Below, piece by piece: positions 58,742-62,880 of a DNA stretch of 62,880 nucleotides. The notes under the pieces are model-generated. The model saw only the letters and a program-made list of their open reading frames with translations. It was not told the DNA's origin and did no database searches. The DNA is from Paracoccus nototheniae (GTDB lineage: Bacteria; Pseudomonadota; Alphaproteobacteria; Rhodobacterales; Rhodobacteraceae), in assembly GCF_004335005.1 (NCBI RefSeq), contig NZ_RQRT01000017.1, positions 1 through 62,880 on the forward strand, written 5' to 3'. Within the stretch, counting starts at the first letter, position 1. The number at the start of each line of letters is the position of its first letter. The translations under genes were made by a program, and so were the position numbers.

Positions 58742-59681
58742 CGACAATGCCGCGCAGGGCGCGCGCGACCGGCAGGCGCAACTGACCAAACCCCCCGGCT
58801 CGCTTGGGCGGCTGGAGGAGCTGGCCGTGTTCATGGCGGGCTGGCAGGGGACCGACCGGCCCCGGATCGACCGCGCGCAGGCGCTGGTCTTTGCGGGCAA
58901 TCATGGCATCTGCGCGCAGGGCATCACGCCTTTTCCGCAGGCGGTGACGGCGGGCATGGTCGCGAATTTCACCGCAGGCGGGGCGGCGATCAACCAGCTG
59001 TGCCGGGTGGCGGGCGCGGATCTGGCCGTGGTGGCGCTGGATCTGGACCGGCCCACGGCGGATTTCACTCAAGGCCCCGCGATGACCGCGCCCGAGGTGC
59101 AGGACGCCATGGCGCGGGGCGCCGATGCCGTGGACCCGCAGGCGCAGGTGCTGATCGTGGGAGAGATGGGGATCGGCAATTCCACTACCTCGGCGGCGCT
59201 GGCGGCGGCGACCTTTGGCGGTCGGGCGGGCGATTGGGTCGGCCCCGGCACCGGCGCGCAGGGCGCGATGCTGGCCGCCAAGATCCGCGTCGTCACCGAG
59301 GGGCTGGCGCGGCACGCGACCACCGGCACGCGCGACACGCTGGCGGCCTTTGGCGGGCGCGAACAGGCGGCGATCTGCGGCGCGATCGGGCGCGCGCGCG
59401 ACTTGCGCATTCCGGTGATCCTCGACGGGTTCATCTGCACTGCGGCGGCGGGGGTTCTGACCCGCGACGACCCACAGGCGCTGGCCCATTGCCTGATCGG
59501 CCATGAAAGCGCCGAGCCGGGCCACCGCCGCCTGATCGCGGCGCTTGGCATGCCGCCGGTGCTGTCGCTGGACATGCGGCTTGGCGAAGGCTCGGGGGCT
59601 GCGGTGGCGCTGATGGTGCTGCGCGCGGCGCTGGAATGCCACAACGGCATGGCCACCTTTGCCGAGGCCGGAATTGGCTAG
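58728..59681 (+). CDS. cobT: nicotinate-nucleotide-dimethylbenzimidazole phosphoribosyltransferase
   Basis: CobT (CobU in the aerobic naming; 317 residues) makes alpha-ribazole phosphate, the lower-ligand nucleotide of B12. KPPGSLGRLEELA, FAGNHGICAQGITPFP, GEMGIGNSTTSAALAA and the catalytic Glu313 in ATFAEAGIG are all present. Middle gene of cobU-cobT-cobS. Confidence 0.96.
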   Translation: MSQFDDNAAQGARDRQAQLTKPPGSLGRLEELAVFMAGWQGTDRPRIDRAQALVFAGNHGICAQGITPFPQAVTAGMVANFTAGGAAINQLCRVAGADLAVVALDLDRPTADFTQGPAMTAPEVQDAMARGADAVDPQAQVLIVGEMGIGNSTTSAALAAATFGGRAGDWVGPGTGAQGAMLAAKIRVVTEGLARHATTGTRDTLAAFGGREQAAICGAIGRARDLRIPVILDGFICTAAAGVLTRDDPQALAHCLIGHESAEPGHRRLIAALGMPPVLSLDMRLGEGSGAAVALMVLRAALECHNGMATFAEAGIG

Positions 59682-60396
59682 GGCGCAGCAGATCCTGCTG
59701 GCGCTGGTCTTTCTGACGCGGCTGCCGCTTGGCCGCTTTCTGCCCCCCACCATTCTGCCCCTTTCACAGGCGGCCTGGGCCTTTCCTCTGGCGGGCCTGC
59801 TGATCGGGGCGCTGGCCGGGTTGCCCTTGTGGCTGGCCGGGCCGGGGCTGCTGCCCGCGGCGCTGGCGGTGGCCGGGGCGGTCTGGCTGACCGGCGCGCT
59901 GCACGAGGATGCGCTGGCCGATTTCGCCGATGCGGGCGGCGGGCGCGACCGGGCGGCGCGGCTGGCGATCATGCGCGATTCCACCATCGGCAGCTATGGC
60001 GCGGCGGCGCTGACGCTGACCCTGCTGATCCGCGTGGCAGCGCTGGCGGCGCTTGGTCCGCTGGCGCTGATCGGGGCTGCGGCGGTGGGGCGGGTGGCGC
60101 CGGTGGTGCTGATGCGCAGTCTGCCGGCCGCGCGGGCCGATGGGCTGGGCCAAGGCGCGGGTCGCCCCTCGGGGCGGGCGGTGGCGGTGGCGGGGCTGAT
60201 CGGATTGCTGGCCCTCGGCCTGACGGCGCCGGGCATCGCGGGGGCGGGTCTGGCGCTGATCCTTGTCGGCGCGGCCATTGTCGCGGTGTCGCGGCGGGCT
60301 TGCCGGCTGCTGGGCGGGCAGACCGGCGATGTGCTGGGGGCCGCGACCCTTCTGGCGGAAACCGCGGCCCTGACCGGCATGGCCCTTTGCGTGTAA
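59674..60396 (+). CDS. cobS: cobalamin 5'-phosphate synthase
   Basis: CobS (CobV; about 240 residues) is the inner-membrane enzyme that joins adenosylcobinamide-GDP to alpha-ribazole phosphate. Six or so hydrophobic helices; HEDALADFADAGGG near 75-90 holds the acidic metal site. A TTG at 59674 is preferred as start because GAGG lies 6 bases upstream; TTG at 59659 would add 5 residues. It overlaps cobT by 8 bases. Confidence 0.88.
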   Translation: MARAQQILLALVFLTRLPLGRFLPPTILPLSQAAWAFPLAGLLIGALAGLPLWLAGPGLLPAALAVAGAVWLTGALHEDALADFADAGGGRDRAARLAIMRDSTIGSYGAAALTLTLLIRVAALAALGPLALIGAAAVGRVAPVVLMRSLPAARADGLGQGAGRPSGRAVAVAGLIGLLALGLTAPGIAGAGLALILVGAAIVAVSRRACRLLGGQTGDVLGAATLLAETAALTGMALCV

Positions 60397-60426
60397 TGCA
60401 ATCGTCCGCGACAAATCGGGAAGAAC

Positions 60427-60510
60427 TTGACCAGCGCGTAGCCGATGCACCATACCCCCCGGTTACAGAGGAGCAGGCGTTATCGGTCAGCTGCCCGGCA
60501 AAAGGGCAGC
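60427..60510 (+). promoter_or_regulatory. candidate promoter and leader hairpin of the TRAP operon
   Basis: TTGACC (60427-60432), 18 bases, CATACC (60451-60456) could be the promoter. Downstream, GCTGCCC-GGCAAAA-GGGCAGC (60490-60510) is a 7-bp hairpin ending 14 bases before the GGGAGGAGAG ribosome site; without a T-run it is more likely a leader structure than a cobS terminator. Confidence 0.4.
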
Positions 60511-60532
60511 GACTTGAGGGAGGAGAGCTATC

Positions 60533-61165
60533 ATGGGCGGGTTTTTGGCCCTATCGCGCGGCATTGACCGCATCACGACCCTGATCGGTCGCAGCGTCGC
60601 GTGGCTGATCCTGCTGGCGGTGGTGATCAGCGCCACCAATGCGATCATCCGCAAGGTGTTCAGCATGTCCTCGAATGCCTGGCTGGAGGCGCAATGGTAT
60701 CTGTTCGGCGCCGCCTTCATGCTGGCCTCGGCCTGGACGCTTCTGGACAATGAACATATCCGCATCGACGTGATCTATGGCCGCTGGTCGCGCCGCGCGC
60801 AGCACTGGATCGACGTGATCGGGACGGTGCTGTTCCTGTTGCCCTTCACCGCGATCATGCTGTGGCTGACATGGCCCGCCCTGATGGGCAGCATCCGCTC
60901 GGGCGAGGTGTCGATGAACGCGGGCGGGCTGGCCTTGTGGCCGGTGCGCGGCGTGATGGTGGCAGGCTTTGGCCTGCTGTTTGCGCAGGGCATATCCGAG
61001 CTGATCAAAAAGATCGCCATCATGCGCGGCATCATCCCCGACCCCATCGCCCATGGCGACACCCACGAGGCCGCGTTGAAAGAAGCAGCCCTGATGGTCG
61101 TCGGTCTGGAAGACGAACAAAGGGCCGCCGCGCGGTCCGCCGACGCGCCGGAGCGCCGCCCATGA
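60533..61165 (+). CDS. TRAP transporter small permease (DctQ)
   Basis: A 210-residue inner-membrane protein with four helices, starting MGGFLALSRGIDRITTLIGR. WLEAQWYLFGAAFMLASAWTLLDNEHIRIDVIYGRWSRRAQHWIDVIG is the DctQ signature. The long charged tail (from about 165) is cytosolic. TRAP systems use the sodium gradient; the periplasmic binding protein is not in the window. The stop overlaps dctM (ATGA). Confidence 0.93.
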   Translation: MGGFLALSRGIDRITTLIGRSVAWLILLAVVISATNAIIRKVFSMSSNAWLEAQWYLFGAAFMLASAWTLLDNEHIRIDVIYGRWSRRAQHWIDVIGTVLFLLPFTAIMLWLTWPALMGSIRSGEVSMNAGGLALWPVRGVMVAGFGLLFAQGISELIKKIAIMRGIIPDPIAHGDTHEAALKEAALMVVGLEDEQRAAARSADAPERRP

Positions 61166-62880
61166 TCGACCTTATCGCCCATAATCTAGCGCCCATCATG
61201 TTCTTCTCGATGGTGGCGTTTCTGCTGTTTGGCTATCCCATCGCTTTTGCGCTGGCCGCCAACGGGCTGTTGTTTTTCTTCTTCGGGGTGTTCCTAACGC
61301 CCTTGTCCGATCAGGTCAATCTGGGCTGGAACCTGCTGGGCGCCCTTGGCGACCGCGTGTTCGGGGTCATGCGCAACGACACCCTGCTGGCCATTCCGTT
61401 CTTCACCCTGATGGGCATCGTTCTGGAACGGTCCCGCATGGCCGAGGAATTGCTGGACACGATCGGCCAGCTGTTCGGCCCGGTGCGCGGCGGTCTGGCC
61501 TATGCGGTGATCCTTGTCGGTGCGCTGCTGGCGGCGACGACGGGCGTCGTGGCGGCCTCGGTCATCTCGATGGGGCTGATCTCGCTGCCGATCATGATGC
61601 GGTACGGGTATGACAAGCCGCTGGCGACGGGGGTCATCGCGGCCTCGGGGACGCTGGCGCAGGTCATTCCGCCGTCGCTGGTCCTGATCGTGCTGGCCGA
61701 CCAGCTGGGCCGGTCGGTGGGCGATATGTACAAGGCGGCGCTGGTGCCCGCGCTGGCGCTGACCGGCATCTATATCCTGTACGTTCTGGTCCTGTCCTTC
61801 CTGCGCCCCAAGTCCATGCCGGCCTTGCCGCTGGAGGCGCGCAGCCTGGGGTCGGGCGGCTGGTCGCTGCTGGGCGCGATCGTCGCTGCGGTGGCAGTCT
61901 ATTGGCTGGCCGCGCGGGGATTTCAGGGGGCGGGCATCGCCAATGCCCCGATCTGGGCGGCCACCGTCGCGGTTGCGGTGCTGCTGCTGGCGGCGATGCT
62001 GGACCGGGTCACCGGGCTGGGCCTGCTGTCGCCGATGACGCGGCAGGTGATCATCGTGATGATCCCGCCGCTGGCGCTGGTCTTTCTGGTGCTGGGCACG
62101 ATCTTTCTGGGGATCGCCACACCGACCGAAGGCGGCGCGATGGGCGCCATGGGCGCGCTGATCCTGGCCGCGATGAAGGGGCGGCTGACCTATACCGTCC
62201 TTAATCAGGCGCTGCTGTCCACGGTCAAGCTGTCGGCGTTCGTGATGTTCATCCTGATCGGCGCCACGGTGTTTTCGCTGACCTATTATTCGATCAACGG
62301 CCATATCTGGGTGCGCGATCTGCTGACCGCGCTGCCGGGCGGGCAGGTGGGCTTTCTGATCGTCGCCTGCACGATCATCTTCATCCTGGGCTTCTTTCTC
62401 GATTTCTTCGAGCTGGCCTTCGTGATCGTGCCGCTGCTGATCCCCGCCGCCAATGCGCTGGAGATCGATCTGGTCTGGTTCGGCGTCATTCTGGCGGTGA
62501 CCATGCAGACCTCGTTCCTGACGCCGCCGGTGGGGTTCGCGCTGTTCTATCTGCGATCGGTCGCGCCCCGGCAGTCCTATCTGGACAAGATCACCGGCAA
62601 GCGGATGGACCCGATCACCACCATGAACATCTATCGCGGCGCGGTGCCCTTTGTCGGGCTGCAGGTGATGATGATCGCCGCCGTGATCGCCTTTCCGGCG
62701 ATGGTCATGCATTACCGGGGCCCGGTCGTGGACACCTCGAACATGCGGATCGAGATACCCATGGGCGGCGGTCTGGGTGGCGGATTGGGCGGTGGCCTTG
62801 GTGGCGGCCTGAGTGGTGGTCTGGGTGGAGGCTCTGCCCCGGCGCCGGGCGCGAATGCGGGGTCGGGCAGTGGGTTCGGC
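61162..62880 (+). CDS. TRAP transporter large permease (DctM), 3' end outside window
   Basis: 573 codons are visible and the frame is open at the window edge. About 12 membrane helices: FGYPIAFALAANGLLFFFFGVF, the RNDTLLAIPFFTLMGIVLERS motif, ASGTLAQVIPPSLVLIVLADQ and FLTPPVGFALFYLRSVAP are typical of DctM. The visible C-terminus turns into a Gly/Leu repeat (GGGLGGG units) after IEIPM, then a Pro/Ala/Gly stretch. Gly-rich tails occur in relatives. Substrate unknown; probably an organic acid. Confidence 0.92.
   Translation, partial: MIDLIAHNLAPIMFFSMVAFLLFGYPIAFALAANGLLFFFFGVFLTPLSDQVNLGWNLLGALGDRVFGVMRNDTLLAIPFFTLMGIVLERSRMAEELLDTIGQLFGPVRGGLAYAVILVGALLAATTGVVAASVISMGLISLPIMMRYGYDKPLATGVIAASGTLAQVIPPSLVLIVLADQLGRSVGDMYKAALVPALALTGIYILYVLVLSFLRPKSMPALPLEARSLGSGGWSLLGAIVAAVAVYWLAARGFQGAGIANAPIWAATVAVAVLLLAAMLDRVTGLGLLSPMTRQVIIVMIPPLALVFLVLGTIFLGIATPTEGGAMGAMGALILAAMKGRLTYTVLNQALLSTVKLSAFVMFILIGATVFSLTYYSINGHIWVRDLLTALPGGQVGFLIVACTIIFILGFFLDFFELAFVIVPLLIPAANALEIDLVWFGVILAVTMQTSFLTPPVGFALFYLRSVAPRQSYLDKITGKRMDPITTMNIYRGAVPFVGLQVMMIAAVIAFPAMVMHYRGPVVDTSNMRIEIPMGGGLGGGLGGGLGGGLSGGLGGGSAPAPGANAGSGSGFG

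Overview
The window is GC-rich chromosomal DNA from an alphaproteobacterium of the family Rhodobacteraceae, most likely Paracoccus or a close relative. The evidence is family-typical genes and neighbourhoods (UPF0262, DUF2948, an RSP_2648-type PIN protein, trgB-cysK, MmcB, DUF6324, LpxI in place of LpxH), a tRNA-His without an encoded G-1, and dense same-strand operons with ATGA/TGATG overlaps. No insertion sequence, phage, integron or CRISPR array is visible. Both end genes are cut: an Hsp70-like protein at the left and a TRAP large permease at the right. No gene-free stretch exceeds 300 bases.

Left part (1-8.8 kb): an Hsp70/YegD-like ATPase, a tiny secreted YHYH peptide, tRNA-Thr, then a forward run of housekeeping genes (small ORF-murA-DUF2948-hisD-UPF0262-LMW phosphatase), a DUF1127 gene divergent from a LysR regulator, and edd. 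Central carbon block (8.7-14.6 kb): edd on the minus strand and zwf-pgl-pgi on the plus strand form the entry to the Entner-Doudoroff pathway. Both promoters carry the same LacI-type operator; in edd it fills the -35/-10 spacer. Between them lie an RlmI-like methyltransferase and a PIN protein. Two copies of a 62-65 nt hairpin repeat flank this block.

14.7-32.5 kb: ftsY, tRNA-Ser, DUF2059, a TrgB-like Nudix protein, cysK, a DUF3772-MscS channel, an AI-2E exporter-family protein, gyrA, dsbB-yqaA, a zinc metallopeptidase behind an EcfG-type promoter, two convergent tiny membrane proteins, a RatA/Coq10 START protein, DUF4870, ahcY-metK and a TetR regulator. 32.7-44.3 kb: typA; an 11-residue-repeat membrane protein coupled to a 24-residue membrane peptide behind a second EcfG-type promoter; hyi-DUF1285; and, divergently, a MoxR-DUF58-BatA/DUF4159-vWA/GATase operon of the Bat type.

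44.4-62.9 kb: fabZ-lpxA-lpxI-lpxB (lipid A), ridA, mmcB/DUF6324 (overlapping 3' ends), tRNA-His, a GntP permease, oppABCDF followed by an ABC exporter in one minus-strand operon, cobU-cobT-cobS for cobalamin nucleotide-loop assembly, and a TRAP transporter (dctQ-dctM).

The most interesting signals are regulatory: two perfect GGAAC-N16/17-CGTT promoters in front of poorly characterised envelope proteins, the shared LacI-type operators, and the hairpin repeat whose inner stem differs between copies while keeping its pairing. I found no clearly novel multi-gene system. The best candidates for new biology are the stress-promoter-driven microprotein/11-mer-repeat pair and the OppABCDF-exporter operon.
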